From Myxacorys californica WJT36-NPBG1 (GTDB lineage: Bacteria > Cyanobacteriota > Cyanobacteriia > Leptolyngbyales > Leptolyngbyaceae): 64,000 bases of DNA. The notes under the pieces are model-generated. The model was not told where the DNA came from, did no database searches, and saw only the letters and a list, made by a program, of their open reading frames with translations. Of the stretch, positions 8,498-19,100 are shown piece by piece. Position 1 is the first letter of the stretch. Each line of letters begins with the position of its first letter. The translations under genes and the position numbers were made by a program. Where the stretch lies: the NCBI GenBank assembly GCA_019359315.1, contig JAHHHO010000007.1, positions 62,001 to 126,000 on the forward strand, read 5' to 3'.

Positions 8498-10114
8498 ATG
8501 AGCTACTGCTTGAATCCGGTTTGTCCTCATCCCGAAAATTTAGCCAACACAGAACTGTGTCAGGCGTGCGGCTCTAAGCTCTTGTTGCGCGATCGCTATC
8601 GAGTTCTTCAGGCGTTGGGTCAAGGAGGGTTTGGGGCGACCTTTTTATCCCGCGATGAGGTGCTGCCCGGTCAGCCCAACTGTGTGATCAAACAATTGCG
8701 TCCGACCGCCACGGCTCCGCATGTAATGCAGATGGCGCGAGAACTGTTTCAGCGAGAGGCACAGACGTTGGGCAAGATTGGCAATCACCCTCAAGTGCCA
8801 CGATTGTTAGATTATTTTGAGGCAAATCAAGAATTTTATTTGATTCAAGAATATGTCAGCGGCTCAACGCTTCAGCAAGAAATCAAGCGATCGGGTCCGC
8901 TCAGTGAAGCTAGCACCAAGCAATTCTTGAGCGAACTGCTGCCTGTGCTGCAATATATTCACAGCAATCAAGTGATTCACCGGGACATTAAACCCGCGAA
9001 CATGATTCGGCGATCGCACGACTGCAAATTGGTGCTGATTGATTTTGGAGCCGTTAAAAATCAAGTCAGTGCCGTTGCTAACAGTGTCACCGAGCAAACC
9101 GCACTGACTGCTTATGCGATCGGAACTCCAGGATTTGCACCACCTGAGCAAATGGCAATGCGTCCGGTCTACGCCAGTGATATTTATGCGTTGGGAGTAA
9201 CATGCATCTATTTGCTCACTGGCAAATCTCCAAAAGACCTCGATTACGATCCAGCAACGGGTGAACTGCTGTGGGAAAAGCATGTCCACATTAGCGACCA
9301 CTTCGCCAGCGTTCTGAAGAAAATGCTGGAAGTATCTGTGCGCCATCGCTATCAATCATCTAGTGAGATTCTTCGAGCGCTAGATTTAGAACCCTATCTC
9401 GACAGTCTAGCTGGCAGCATGAACAGCGTAGCTGCAAGGACGGACGGTGCCAAAGGCGATGCTAAAGAGCGGGGGTACGATTCTCAAGATTCTTCATCTC
9501 CTGCCGCCCGGGCGGCGATGGCGATTCGGGCACGGCAGCAACAGCGCTCCGATGCCACAAGTTTACAGCCCGGTTTGGCACGTAGTCGCGTAATTGCCGC
9601 GAAGCCAACCACGACGACGCTACGAACCAAAGGTACAATTGGACAAACCGACCTGACGGGGCAGCGATCAGTTGCATCTGAGCAAAAGCTAGATGCTCAA
9701 GGGCTGCAAAGCTATTACGCCAAAGGCAAGCGAGACTTTGCAGCACATGATCTGGCGATGCTAAAGTTGCCCAAAGCCGATTTGTCAGGCGCAGTATTCC
9801 ATCAATCTAATCTCCGCCAGATCAATCTTCAAGGTGCAAATTTGTCTAATGCCGATTTTGGGCGATCGAGTCTTAATCATGCCAATCTTCGAGACGCAAA
9901 CTTGGTACGAGCATATCTAAGCAATGCCGATCTAGAAGGGGCAGACTTGCGCGGAGCAGATTTGAGTCACGCTTATTTGCTAAATGCCAATCTTCGTGGC
10001 ACAAATTTGTGTGGGGCAAATTTGACTGGAGCGAAACTGAGTGAGGAACAACTGGCATTAGCTCGGACGAACTGGTTAACGGTTCGTCCGAGTGGAAAGC
10101 GTGGAAATTGGTAG
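8498..10114 (+). CDS. Serine/threonine protein kinase with pentapeptide repeats (SpkB-like)
   Basis: This 538-residue protein has three parts. Residues 4-24 hold a zinc-ribbon-like cysteine set (CLNPVCP and CQACG). The Hanks-type kinase domain (about 34-300) has the glycine loop GQGGFGATF, lysine K65 (VIKQL), the catalytic loop HRDIKPANM at 161-169 and DFG at 182-184, so it should be active. After a Q/S-rich linker, residues about 425-520 form pentapeptide repeats of the A(D/N)LXX type (LQGANLSNADF, LEGADLRGADL), which should fold as a right-handed beta helix. Synechocystis SpkB has the same cysteine motif and pentapeptide tail, so this may be its orthologue. It is cytoplasmic and its targets are unknown. 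Confidence 0.9.
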   Translation: MSYCLNPVCPHPENLANTELCQACGSKLLLRDRYRVLQALGQGGFGATFLSRDEVLPGQPNCVIKQLRPTATAPHVMQMARELFQREAQTLGKIGNHPQVPRLLDYFEANQEFYLIQEYVSGSTLQQEIKRSGPLSEASTKQFLSELLPVLQYIHSNQVIHRDIKPANMIRRSHDCKLVLIDFGAVKNQVSAVANSVTEQTALTAYAIGTPGFAPPEQMAMRPVYASDIYALGVTCIYLLTGKSPKDLDYDPATGELLWEKHVHISDHFASVLKKMLEVSVRHRYQSSSEILRALDLEPYLDSLAGSMNSVAARTDGAKGDAKERGYDSQDSSSPAARAAMAIRARQQQRSDATSLQPGLARSRVIAAKPTTTTLRTKGTIGQTDLTGQRSVASEQKLDAQGLQSYYAKGKRDFAAHDLAMLKLPKADLSGAVFHQSNLRQINLQGANLSNADFGRSSLNHANLRDANLVRAYLSNADLEGADLRGADLSHAYLLNANLRGTNLCGANLTGAKLSEEQLALARTNWLTVRPSGKRGNW

Positions 10115-10124
10115 TTCGTAGCGC

Positions 10125-11084
10125 TTACTGATCGCGTTTGAGTCGATCGATCTCTTGCTGTAAGGCTTCGATCTGTTGTCGGAGATGGTCGGCATCTTCA
10201 GCTTGGGCGTCTACGTTGACCGCACCTTCTGACCCAGTTCGAGTGTAATTGCCTTGACGAATGTGTTGAAAGTCAGATGAAGTAGACCACTCTTGCAGGT
10301 AGCGGACGCGCTCGACGGTGAACGGATGAGTGAGGAAGATGCCGCTCGACACGTCGTTATAGAGGAAGAATTTATAGACCTGATTGAGATTGTCTTGGTC
10401 AAGATTTTGATAGCGATCGCTCTGCTTTGCAAATTCTTCGACGCTTAATTCATGAGCATATTTATGGCTTCCGCCTGCTAAACGCATCATGCTGTGCATC
10501 ACGGGATTGAGGTCATCCATGACCAATAGCGCTGCCCGGTCGGCAGACAATTCAGCTTTGCGGAGCCATTCATAGAACGAGAGTAGCAATCCGGTGCTGA
10601 TCAAATTGCTCAGTCCAAAGGTCAGGTCAGCTAAGCCTGCGATCGCCATGTTGACCCACGTTGCCATCTGAGTCAGCGTAGTATGACCACATTTGAGGTG
10701 TCCGAGTTCGTGAGCAATCACAGATTTTAGTTCTACTTCGCTCAGTAAGTCTAATAGCGCGGTGTTTAAAACGACGCAGGGGCGCTCTTGTCCTAGAGCA
10801 TAAGCGTTGACAAGCGGCGCTTGAGACACAAAGAGAGCAGGTTCTGAGGCGATGTCGAGTGACTGCAAGCATTCGCGAAAGATTTGATAAACGCTTGAAT
10901 ATTGGCGGACGCCGACTTGAATGCTGTTTCCCGTTAAATACACTAGGCGCGGACGCTCATAGACAAACTCGATAACCTTTCGGGCGACAAGATCAAAGCC
11001 AGGGACGCTGCGGAGGGCTTGTTCGGCTTGGTAATCTAACGGGTGACGAAAGGCAGCGCTAGAAATTCCGGGATAGGAGGGCAT
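10125..11084 (-). CDS. M48 family metalloprotease
   Basis: This 319-residue protease is of the HtpX/Ste24/Oma1 type. The zinc motif HELGH is at 125-129 and the third ligand is probably E178 in RKAELSADRAAL, both characteristic of M48. Two moderately hydrophobic stretches follow the active site (MATWVNMAIAGLADLTFGL and ISTGLLLSFY), so it may be membrane-associated. The C-terminus (about 285-319) is an acidic coiled coil (ADHLRQQIEALQQEIDRLKRD). It probably degrades damaged or membrane proteins. It converges on the kinase gene with 10 bases between stops. Confidence 0.88.
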   Translation of the reverse strand: MPSYPGISSAAFRHPLDYQAEQALRSVPGFDLVARKVIEFVYERPRLVYLTGNSIQVGVRQYSSVYQIFRECLQSLDIASEPALFVSQAPLVNAYALGQERPCVVLNTALLDLLSEVELKSVIAHELGHLKCGHTTLTQMATWVNMAIAGLADLTFGLSNLISTGLLLSFYEWLRKAELSADRAALLVMDDLNPVMHSMMRLAGGSHKYAHELSVEEFAKQSDRYQNLDQDNLNQVYKFFLYNDVSSGIFLTHPFTVERVRYLQEWSTSSDFQHIRQGNYTRTGSEGAVNVDAQAEDADHLRQQIEALQQEIDRLKRDQ

Positions 11085-11376
11085 GGATGAACAATGGTAG
11101 GGCGGTGATTCTAAGGTAACAGGTCAGTTGCTTCGATTAAAGAGAGACGCTGTTGACAGTGCTTTGCAAAGAAGAATCTTCTTGGCTTGATTAAGCTGCA
11201 CGATCGTAGGTGAACTTGCGTCAGCTTAACCAAAGTAAAAAATGCTAAACCGTATAGATATCCCGACAATCATAATTGCTAGGCTAGGGAGATGCCCTTG
11301 TGATCTCTCCTCGATCCCAGTAATCTAGACCAAAGATTTGTCTATCTAGTCTCCCTAAAGTAGAGCATTTCTCAGC

Positions 11377-12372
11377 ATGGCTAATTCCTCCGATCGTCGC
11401 CCCATCCTGCTTGATTTTGAAAAGCCCTTAGCAGAGCTAGAGACTCGCATTGCCCAAATTCGGGAACTTGCCGAAGAAAACGAGGTCGATGTTTCTGATC
11501 AGATTCGTTTGCTTGAGGATCGGGCGGTGCAGCTTCGCCAGGAAATTTTTAGCAGCTTGACGCCCTTGCAACGGCTACAGGTTGCCCGCCACCCGCGCCG
11601 CCCTAGCACGCTGGACTATGTTCAGGCGATCAGTGACGACTGGATGGAGTTACACGGCGATCGCGGCGGGCGAGATGATGCGGCGATGGTGGGCGGGGTA
11701 GCGCAAATCGATGGACGCCCGGTGATGATTCTGGGGCAGCAAAAAGGACGAGATACGAAAGACAACGTGTTTCGGAACTTTGGCATGGCGTCTCCAAGTG
11801 GCTACCGCAAGGCGATGCGGCTGATGGATCACGCGAGCCGTTTTGGAATGCCAATCATCACGTTTATTGATACAGCAGGAGCCTTTCCGGGATTAGAAGG
11901 CGAGCAACAGGGACAGGGAGAAGCGATCGCATATAATCTGCGCGAAATGTTTCGCTTAGAAGTGCCGATTATCTGTACGGTGATTGGTGAAGGAGGATCG
12001 GGTGGTGCGCTGGGAATTGGGGTTGGCGATCGCCTGATGATGTTTGAACATTCGGTCTACACCGTCATCAGCCCGGAAGGATGTGCCTCTATTTTGTGGA
12101 GAGATGCCGCTAAAGCGCCGCAAGCCGCAGAAGCCCTGAAAATCACGGCCCAGGATCTGATGAGTTTGGGGATTTTAGATGAAATTTTGCCAGAACCTAT
12201 TGGCGGCGCTCATTCTGACCCGTTGACCACCGCAGAAACCTTAAAGAAAGCGATTCTAAGACATTTATCTGAGCTAGATCAGCTCACGCCTGAGCAACGG
12301 TGCGACCTCCGCTATCGAAAGTTTCGCAATTTTGGCGTCTTCGTCGAAGCTGGCATGACGCATGTAGGTTGA
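11377..12372 (+). CDS. accA: Acetyl-CoA carboxylase carboxyltransferase subunit alpha
   Basis: This 331-residue protein is the alpha half of the carboxyltransferase that moves CO2 from biotin-BCCP to acetyl-CoA in the first step of fatty acid synthesis. An N-terminal coiled-coil region ([15 protein letters not shown]) precedes the crotonase-fold core with the family blocks [33 protein letters not shown] and [16 protein letters not shown]. Length and motifs are normal. It is monocistronic here; accB, accC and accD are not nearby. The ribosome-binding site before the ATG is weak. Confidence 0.97.
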   Translation: MANSSDRRPILLDFEKPLAELETRIAQIRELAEENEVDVSDQIRLLEDRAVQLRQEIFSSLTPLQRLQVARHPRRPSTLDYVQAISDDWMELHGDRGGRDDAAMVGGVAQIDGRPVMILGQQKGRDTKDNVFRNFGMASPSGYRKAMRLMDHASRFGMPIITFIDTAGAFPGLEGEQQGQGEAIAYNLREMFRLEVPIICTVIGEGGSGGALGIGVGDRLMMFEHSVYTVISPEGCASILWRDAAKAPQAAEALKITAQDLMSLGILDEILPEPIGGAHSDPLTTAETLKKAILRHLSELDQLTPEQRCDLRYRKFRNFGVFVEAGMTHVG

Positions 12373-12635
12373 GTGCTGCTGAAATGAACTTCTTCGCGAT
12401 ATAATTAACAATTGTTAACAGTTTCTTATTTTTCTGCTGTCGCTACTGTTGAGGCAGCTCTTTTGGCTTATCAAGTCAGTTCAGCCCTAGAGAGGAGATT
12501 CGTTCTACTGACGTTACCGTTGTTAGATCGATGAGTTGGATTTGAGTTTCAGTTTGTAGCGCAATCCATTCACTCACAGCTTTCATCTCACTGTTTGATC
12601 GGTTCACCTCATTGTTTTTTCCGGATGAGTATTTC

Positions 12636-13361
12636 ATGACTGCTTCCAAAGGACACTACGCTCTGATCACAGGGGCAAGCAGTGGAATCGGTGAGGCGAC
12701 TGCCCTTGCCTTTGCCAAAGCAGGTATACATTTAGCATTGGTTAGCCGTTCTGCGGCTAAGTTGGAATCGGTGGCAGATGCCGCTCGTCAATTCGGTGTC
12801 GAGGTTCGCACAGATGCGATCGATTTAGCGGAGGTGGATCAGGTGCGATCGCGCATCGAAGCCATTACATCGAAGGTTGGCGCGATTGATATCCTCGTGA
12901 ACAACGCTGGCATGGGCTACACCGGAACCGTGATGGAGACGTCTTTAGCAGACTGGCAGCGCGTAATTGATCTAAACCTCACCAGCGTTTTTCAGGTCAT
13001 CCAAGGCAGTCTACCCGCCCTACGACGGCAGCAGAGCAGCACGATCATCAATGTCGCCTCTATTGCGGCCCATCAAGCGTTTCCCAACTGGGGCGCATAC
13101 AGTGTGAGTAAGTTTGGCTTGCTGGCGCTGTCTAAAACTTTGGCGGCGGAAGAACGCGCCAACGGCATTCGTGTGGTGACGGTTTCCCCTGGATCGGTCA
13201 ATACCCCGATTTGGGATACAGACACTGTGCAAGCTGACTTCGATCGCAGCCAAATGCTGACGCCTGACGTGGTGGCTCAGTCGATCCTTCATGCCGCAAC
13301 TTTGCCCACTCACGCTGTGGTAGAGGAGTTAATCCTGATGCCCAACGCAGGTACGTTTTAG
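12636..13361 (+). CDS. SDR family oxidoreductase
   Basis: Starting at the ATG at 12636 (preceded by GGATGAG) this is a 241-residue classical short-chain dehydrogenase; a longer frame from a TTG at 12612 is less likely. TGASSGIG is at 12-19, NNAG at 89-92, serine 142 and Y155/K159 complete the catalytic set, and the fold ends with LILMPNAGTF. It resembles 3-oxoacyl-ACP-reductase-like and YdfG-like oxidoreductases; the substrate cannot be told. It precedes folE by 70 bases, so the two may be co-transcribed. Confidence 0.85.
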   Translation: MTASKGHYALITGASSGIGEATALAFAKAGIHLALVSRSAAKLESVADAARQFGVEVRTDAIDLAEVDQVRSRIEAITSKVGAIDILVNNAGMGYTGTVMETSLADWQRVIDLNLTSVFQVIQGSLPALRRQQSSTIINVASIAAHQAFPNWGAYSVSKFGLLALSKTLAAEERANGIRVVTVSPGSVNTPIWDTDTVQADFDRSQMLTPDVVAQSILHAATLPTHAVVEELILMPNAGTF

Positions 13362-13431
13362 CGGGCGTCATTTTCGTGTTTGACTTTATGTTCGTGTTTT
13401 GACTTTTTGCACACATTCACTTCGATCTACT

Positions 13432-14121
13432 ATGGCAATTACTTCCCCAAATAGTTCAGATGCTTCCAGTCCTAAGAAAAATTTAGAAGCGAGACCCGAT
13501 CGCAACACTCAAAACGGGCAAGAGGTCAAAATCACACCTCCCACCGACGAGCATCTTGAGGATATGAAAGATGCCGTGCGAACCATGTTAGTTGGTGTGG
13601 GCGAAGACCCAGAACGTGAAGGTCTCCTAAAAACGCCGAAGCGTGTAGCAGAAGCAATGCGCTTTTTGACCAGTGGCTATACTCAGTCGTTGGATGACCT
13701 CGTGAATGGCGCTATTTTTGATGAGGGACATAACGAAATGGTGTTGGTGCGCGACATCACTTTCTTTAGCTTGTGCGAGCATCACATGCTGCCATTTATG
13801 GGAAAAGCTCATGTAGCCTACATTCCAAATCAGAAAGTGGTCGGGTTGAGCAAACTGGCTCGGATTGTGGAGATGTACTCCCGTCGATTGCAGGTGCAAG
13901 AGCGTTTGACGCGCCAAGTGGCAGAAGCAATTCAAGAAATTTTGGAGCCGAGGGGCGTCGCAGTGGTGATGGAGGCGACACATACGTGTATGACAATGCG
14001 GGGCGTTCAAAAGCCAGGGTCTTGGACAGTGACAAGTGCAATGGTTGGAGTGTTTCAAGACGATCAGAAGACGCGTGAGGAGTATCTCAATTTGATTCGT
14101 CACCAGCCGTCGTTCTGGTAG
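13432..14121 (+). CDS. folE: GTP cyclohydrolase I
   Basis: This is a 229-residue enzyme from the ATG at 13432. It converts GTP to dihydroneopterin triphosphate, the first step of folate and pterin synthesis (cyanobacteria also make pterin glycosides). Zinc ligands are visible as C115 and H118 in [10 protein letters not shown] and C186 in THTCMTMRG; the [24 protein letters not shown] block is the family signature. The first 40 residues are a variable polar extension. A frame extended to a TTG at 13399 is possible but lacks support. Confidence 0.95.
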   Translation: MAITSPNSSDASSPKKNLEARPDRNTQNGQEVKITPPTDEHLEDMKDAVRTMLVGVGEDPEREGLLKTPKRVAEAMRFLTSGYTQSLDDLVNGAIFDEGHNEMVLVRDITFFSLCEHHMLPFMGKAHVAYIPNQKVVGLSKLARIVEMYSRRLQVQERLTRQVAEAIQEILEPRGVAVVMEATHTCMTMRGVQKPGSWTVTSAMVGVFQDDQKTREEYLNLIRHQPSFW

Positions 14122-14243
14122 TTGGGGCTTAAAGACTGAATGGGTGAGATAGTTGTGCGATCGCGCCTTGAATCCTGAATGGCTTCGTGAAGTCTAAAGA
14201 AGAAGATGCTAGCTACATCACATCTTGGGTTTAGGCGGGTGGT

Positions 14244-15950
14244 TTAACAAGCTCCTCTGTCTAAGACATCGCCATCTGAAAAGCGAAGGGGCAAAACTGG
14301 TTCGCGATCGCGAACCAGTTTTGCGATCGCGGCCACCAGTACTTGTGGGTCAACAGGTTTAGAAATGTGGTTTTGAAATCCAGCCGATAGCGCTTGTGCT
14401 CGATCTTCGGGTTTTGTGCTTGCGGTAAGCGCGAGCGCTGGAATATGGCGCGCTTTTTTGAAAATTGCCGAATTGGGTACGTCGCGCTGTTGTTCCTGTT
14501 CACGAATTTGGCGAATTAGGTAATAGCCATCTTCTCCAGGCATCGCGATATCGCTAACTAAGATATGTGGAGTGGTATGTTTCAGACACTTGATCGCTTC
14601 GTTCGCTGAAGCAACTGCGATCACATCGGCCCCGGCTTGTTCTAGCACTGCTTTAATAAAGTCGCGACTATCAGCAACGTCTTCAACCACTAACACCTGT
14701 ATATGATCGAGAGACATCTCTCCTCTATTCTCGGTCTTAGCCGCTAGGGTGGAGTCCAGCTCATTGCTAATTTGAGTTGTTGCTAAGGGTAAGTGAACCG
14801 TGAAAGTGGTTCCTTTGTCCTCACCCTCACTGTAAGCAAAAATTTTGCCTTGGTGAAGATTCACTAGCTGATCTACAATTGCCAATCCTAATCCTAGTCC
14901 ACCATGCGATCGCGTCGAGGAACTGTCGGCTTGACGGAAATGCTCAAAGATGTGGGGAAGAAAATCGGGAGAAATGCCAATTCCGGTATCGATCACGTGC
15001 AGGTGAGCAGAATTCTGTTCATGTGCGATCGACCACTTAACGGTAACCTGTCCGCCTTTAGAGGTGAACTTGATGGCGTTCGTGAGCAAATTCCAGATGA
15101 TTTGCCGCAGCCGTTCTGGATCAGCAGAAATCAGTTGTCCTGTCTCATCTAGTTGAGCAACTAGCTCAATCGCTTTCTCGTCAGCTAATGGGCGCACCGA
15201 TTCAATCACCGATTCAATAATCGCGATCGCGTTGATAGGCTGGAGCGACAGTCGGACTTTGCCCCGCATCAGCTTGGAAACATCTAAAATGTCTTCGATC
15301 AGTTGGGCTTGCGATTTCGCGTTACGGGCGATCGTTTCTAACGCCCGCACCGTTTTAGCCTCATCAAATTTTTTGCTCAGCAGCAATTGCGACCACCCCA
15401 GGATCGAATTCAAGGGCGTACGGAGTTCATGAGAAACGACGGCTAAGAAATCATCTTTGATCCGGTTCGCGTCTTCCGCTTGCTTGCGAGCGGCTTCTAC
15501 CCGCAGAATCTCAAGGTTTTTGGCAACAAGTTGCTGGGCTTGTTGCTGAACCTCAACATTTTTTTTGAACAAATCAACAAATACAGCCACTTTTGCGGTC
15601 AAAATCACCGGATCAATAGGTTTGAGCAAGTAATCCACTGCGCCGAGCGCATATCCCTTTGATCGAAGAGCATCCGCGTCACTGAATGCAGTGAGAAAAA
15701 TGATTGGTGTGGAGCGCGATCGCGATCGTTGCCGGATCAGCGCTGCGGTTTCAAACCCATCCATTCCAGGCATCTGCACATCTAGCAGAATGAGTGCAAA
15801 GTCTTGGTCGAGCAAACACTTTAAAGCTTGTGCCCCTGAATGAGCTTTCACCAAGTCTTGCCCCAATCCGTCGAGGGTGGCTTCTAGGGCAATCAGATTT
15901 TCAGGATGGTCGTCCACTAGAAGGACAGTTGCTTTGGGTTCAGCTTGCAT
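14244..15950 (-). CDS. Hybrid sensor kinase with receivers at both ends (REC-HK-REC)
   Basis: This is a soluble kinase of about 568 residues, counted from the ATG at 15950 (a GTG two codons upstream is an alternative). In numbering from the GTG, the N-terminal receiver covers about 8-128 with phosphorylation site D59 (LLDVQMPGMDGF), then a short coiled coil, HisKA with H176 ([18 protein letters not shown]), an HATPase with GIGIS and GLGLGLAI boxes, and a second receiver from about 420 (VLVVEDVADSR ... VSDIAMPGEDGY). There is no membrane segment or sensor domain, so its input is phosphorylation from another kinase. The 1954-residue poly-HAMP kinase directly upstream on the same strand is the obvious candidate. 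Confidence 0.9.
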   Translation of the reverse strand: MQAEPKATVLLVDDHPENLIALEATLDGLGQDLVKAHSGAQALKCLLDQDFALILLDVQMPGMDGFETAALIRQRSRSRSTPIIFLTAFSDADALRSKGYALGAVDYLLKPIDPVILTAKVAVFVDLFKKNVEVQQQAQQLVAKNLEILRVEAARKQAEDANRIKDDFLAVVSHELRTPLNSILGWSQLLLSKKFDEAKTVRALETIARNAKSQAQLIEDILDVSKLMRGKVRLSLQPINAIAIIESVIESVRPLADEKAIELVAQLDETGQLISADPERLRQIIWNLLTNAIKFTSKGGQVTVKWSIAHEQNSAHLHVIDTGIGISPDFLPHIFEHFRQADSSSTRSHGGLGLGLAIVDQLVNLHQGKIFAYSEGEDKGTTFTVHLPLATTQISNELDSTLAAKTENRGEMSLDHIQVLVVEDVADSRDFIKAVLEQAGADVIAVASANEAIKCLKHTTPHILVSDIAMPGEDGYYLIRQIREQEQQRDVPNSAIFKKARHIPALALTASTKPEDRAQALSAGFQNHISKPVDPQVLVAAIAKLVRDREPVLPLRFSDGDVLDRGAC

Positions 15951-16029
15951 ACGCACGTAGAGCTAGAGGGTTGAAGGAGCAGCTTGAGGGGCGAGTTCCC
16001 TTCCTCCTTGACGATAAGTTTATTGGGTC

Positions 16030-16052
16030 AAGGATCGCCTTTGGCGATCCTT
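16030..16052. terminator. Hairpin between the two kinase genes
   Basis: AAGGATCGCC and GGCGATCCTT form a 10-bp stem around TTT, about 100 bases after the poly-HAMP kinase stop. No clear T tract follows on the minus strand, so it may attenuate rather than stop transcription into the second kinase. Confidence 0.4.
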
Positions 16053-16060
16053 TAGACTTT

Positions 16061-16090
16061 GTTTTGAGAACCTGAGTTTTGAGAACCTGA
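16061..16090. repeat. Perfect 15-bp tandem duplication
   Basis: GTTTTGAGAACCTGA occurs twice back to back (16061-16075 and 16076-16090) in the gap between the kinase genes. It is a simple duplication with no recognised function. Confidence 0.8.
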
Positions 16091-16152
16091 TTGGAGCTTG
16101 GCAAGGCCAATTCCTTCAGAGTTGCGTTCAGGTCGATCGCATCATGCCGTTC

Positions 16153-19100
16153 TCACTTATGCAGCCACACTCGAATCAGCGAGAGCAGTTGCTCGGTATC
16201 GACTGGCTTTGTGATGTAGTCCGAAGCTCCCGATTCGAGACACTTTTCGCGATCGCCCAGCATCGCTTTCGCCGTCAGCGCAATAATCGGTAACGTCGCG
16301 AACCGGTCAATTTGGCGAATCGATTGTGTCGTTTCGTAGCCATCCATCTCTGGCATCATCACATCCATCAGCACCAGGTTGATGTCTGGATTGTCGTTTA
16401 GTCTAGCAATGCCATCGCGACCGTTTTCAGCATAGAGAACCTGAATTTGATAGCGCTCCAGCAGACTCGTGAGGGCAAAGATATTTCGCACATCGTCATC
16501 CACAATCAGCACTTTCTTGCCGAGCAAGATCGGATCGTTTTGCTGGAGGTTCTCTAGCATCTGTCGCTGGGCAGGAGGTAAATCTGCCTGAACGCGATGG
16601 AGAAACAGGGCGGTTTCGTCGAGCAAATGTTCTGGCGATCGCGCATCTTTGATGATGATGGTGTCAGAGATGCAGCGCAGTTCCGTTTCCTCTTGGGAGG
16701 TTAGCTCTCGACCGGTGTAGACGATGATGGGCAAGTAACCAAGGCTGGGTCTATGTTTAATTTGCTCGATTAGCTCAAATCCGTTCATATCGGGCAGATT
16801 CAGATCCAGAACGAGGCAGTCGAAGTGGTTGGACATAAGCATTTCTAGTGCTGCTGTGCCAGTTCCCACAGTTGTGCTATCCACATCATCGTGACCGATG
16901 AGTTCTGTAATGCTGTCACGCTGAACTTCGTCGTCTTCAACAATTAGCAGTGCCTTGACGGGGCGATCGACAAACTCTCGAATGCGGGCGAGGGCATTTA
17001 AGAGAACATCGCTGCTGATAGGTTTTTGCAGACAGGCGATCGCGCCTTGTCGCAGACAGCGTTGTAGCCCTTCTTCGACCGACATGATGTGAACTGGAAT
17101 GTGGCGGGTATTGGGATCGTGCTTGAGGCGATCTAACACCGTCCAGCCATCGAGAACGGGTAGCCGAATATCGAGCATGATCGCTGTGGGTCTGAACTGC
17201 TGCGCCATTGCCAGTCCGACATTGCCACGGGTTGCCACTAACCCTTTAAAGCCTTCTTGCCGTGCCATATCGAGCAAGATTCGGGCAAAGTTGAGGTCGT
17301 CCTCAATGATCAGCAAGGTGCGATCGCCGGGTTGCAGGATTTCGCGATCGTCCTCGATCACGATTGGTAGGGCGATGTCAAGCATAGATGCCGATTGCGT
17401 AGGGTCAGAAGGTAGGGTCGTTGTAGAAGTCGCAGCAGGCGGGACGTGTTGAGCCGTAGCTCCTGTCCCAGAGGAGAATAGCGCTTGCATTCTCTCTCTC
17501 CTATCTGCGTTTTCCACCCCAACTTCTCGACGCACTAAATACGTCTGGGGTAGATACAGCGTGAAGGTGCTTCCCCGTCCGGGTTCACTCGTGAGGCGAA
17601 TCTCACCTTTTAGTAGACGAGCAATTTCGCGACTAATCGATAAGCCTAACCCCGTTCCGCCGTAGCGACGAGACGTAGTGCCATCAGCTTGCTGGAAGGC
17701 TTCAAAAATCACATGTTGTTTGTCGGGGGCAATGCCAATTCCGGTATCCGAGACAGCAAACGCCAGCACCCCGTCAGCCTGATTCAAGGCTTCATGGTCA
17801 TAGCTCCAACCGTGAGTCACTAGACTAATATCCAGTGCCACTCGCCCTTGCTCGGTGAACTTAAACGCATTCGATAGCAAGTTCTTCAACACTTGCTGTA
17901 AGCGTTTTGAGTCGGTATAGAGCGTGCGAGGCAGAGAATCGTCTAGATGAATTTGAAAGTCGAGTTTGCGGTCTTGTGCAACTTGGCTAAAGGTGCGATC
18001 AAGGTGATGCCGTAGGTCAGCAAAGGACGTTGGCTCAATCTCGATCGACATCGTTCCCGATTCGATTTTTGCTAGATCGAGAATGTCGTTAATTAGCCCT
18101 AATAGATCATTACCTGATGTGTAAATGGTGTGGGCATACTCCACTTGCTTTAGCGTTAGATTGTTCTCGCTGTTGTCAGACAAAAGCCGCGATAGAATCA
18201 GCAAGCTGTTGAGCGGCGTCCGCAATTCGTGGGACATGTTTGCCAAAAATTCGGACTTGTATTTAGAACTGAGAGCAAGTTGTTCGGCTTTCTCCTCTAG
18301 CGATTGCCTTGCTTGCTCAATTTCTTGGTTCTTGCGTTCCACTTCGCGATTTTGTACGGCTAGTAGTTCTGCTTTCTCCTGTAGTTCTTCATTGGTTTGC
18401 TGCAATTGCTCCTGCTGATTTTTGAGCAATTCTTCTGATGCTGTTAGAGATCGCGCTTGCTGCTCTAGCCGTTGATTGGTTCCGGTGAGTTCTTTTTGCT
18501 GAGTTTGTAGTTCTTCTGCTAACGATTGCGATTGCTTCAGCAATTCTTCCGTTCGCATACTCGCGGCGATCGTATTGAGCACGATCGCAATACTTTCGGT
18601 CAGCTGGTCAAAGAAGGTCAGGTGAATTTCGCTAAAGCGGCGGAAGGAGGCAAGTTCGATCACCGCCGTCACTTGTCCCTCAAATAAAACGGGTAGAACG
18701 ACCGCATTGAGCGGCGCTGCTTCGCCTAGCCCTGAACTGATCTTGATGTAATCGTGCGGTACTTCTGTAATCAGAATCCGCTCTTTTTCTAAGGCGCATT
18801 GTCCTACGAGTCCTTCGCCCAAGGCAAACCGGTTTGCGAGATTTTTGCGCTCCCGATAGGCGTAGGTGCTGAGTAATTTCAGGTAACCAGGATGGGCGTC
18901 GCCCGTTTCCATGAGGTAAAAGACTCCGTGTTGCGCGGAAACTAGAGGAGCAAGTTCCGACAGAATCAGTTTGGAAACGGTTTCGAGATCGCGCTGACCT
19001 TGCAACATGCGCGTAAACTTCGCCAGATTCGTTTTGAGCCAATCTTGCTCAGTGTTCTTTTGGGTGGTTTCGCGCAAGTTGGCAATCATCTGGTTGATGT

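Noticed and set aside
13627-14103. Minus-strand 158-codon frame opposite folE
   Set aside because: Histidine- and cysteine-rich antisense frame of a well-identified gene, with no start signal.
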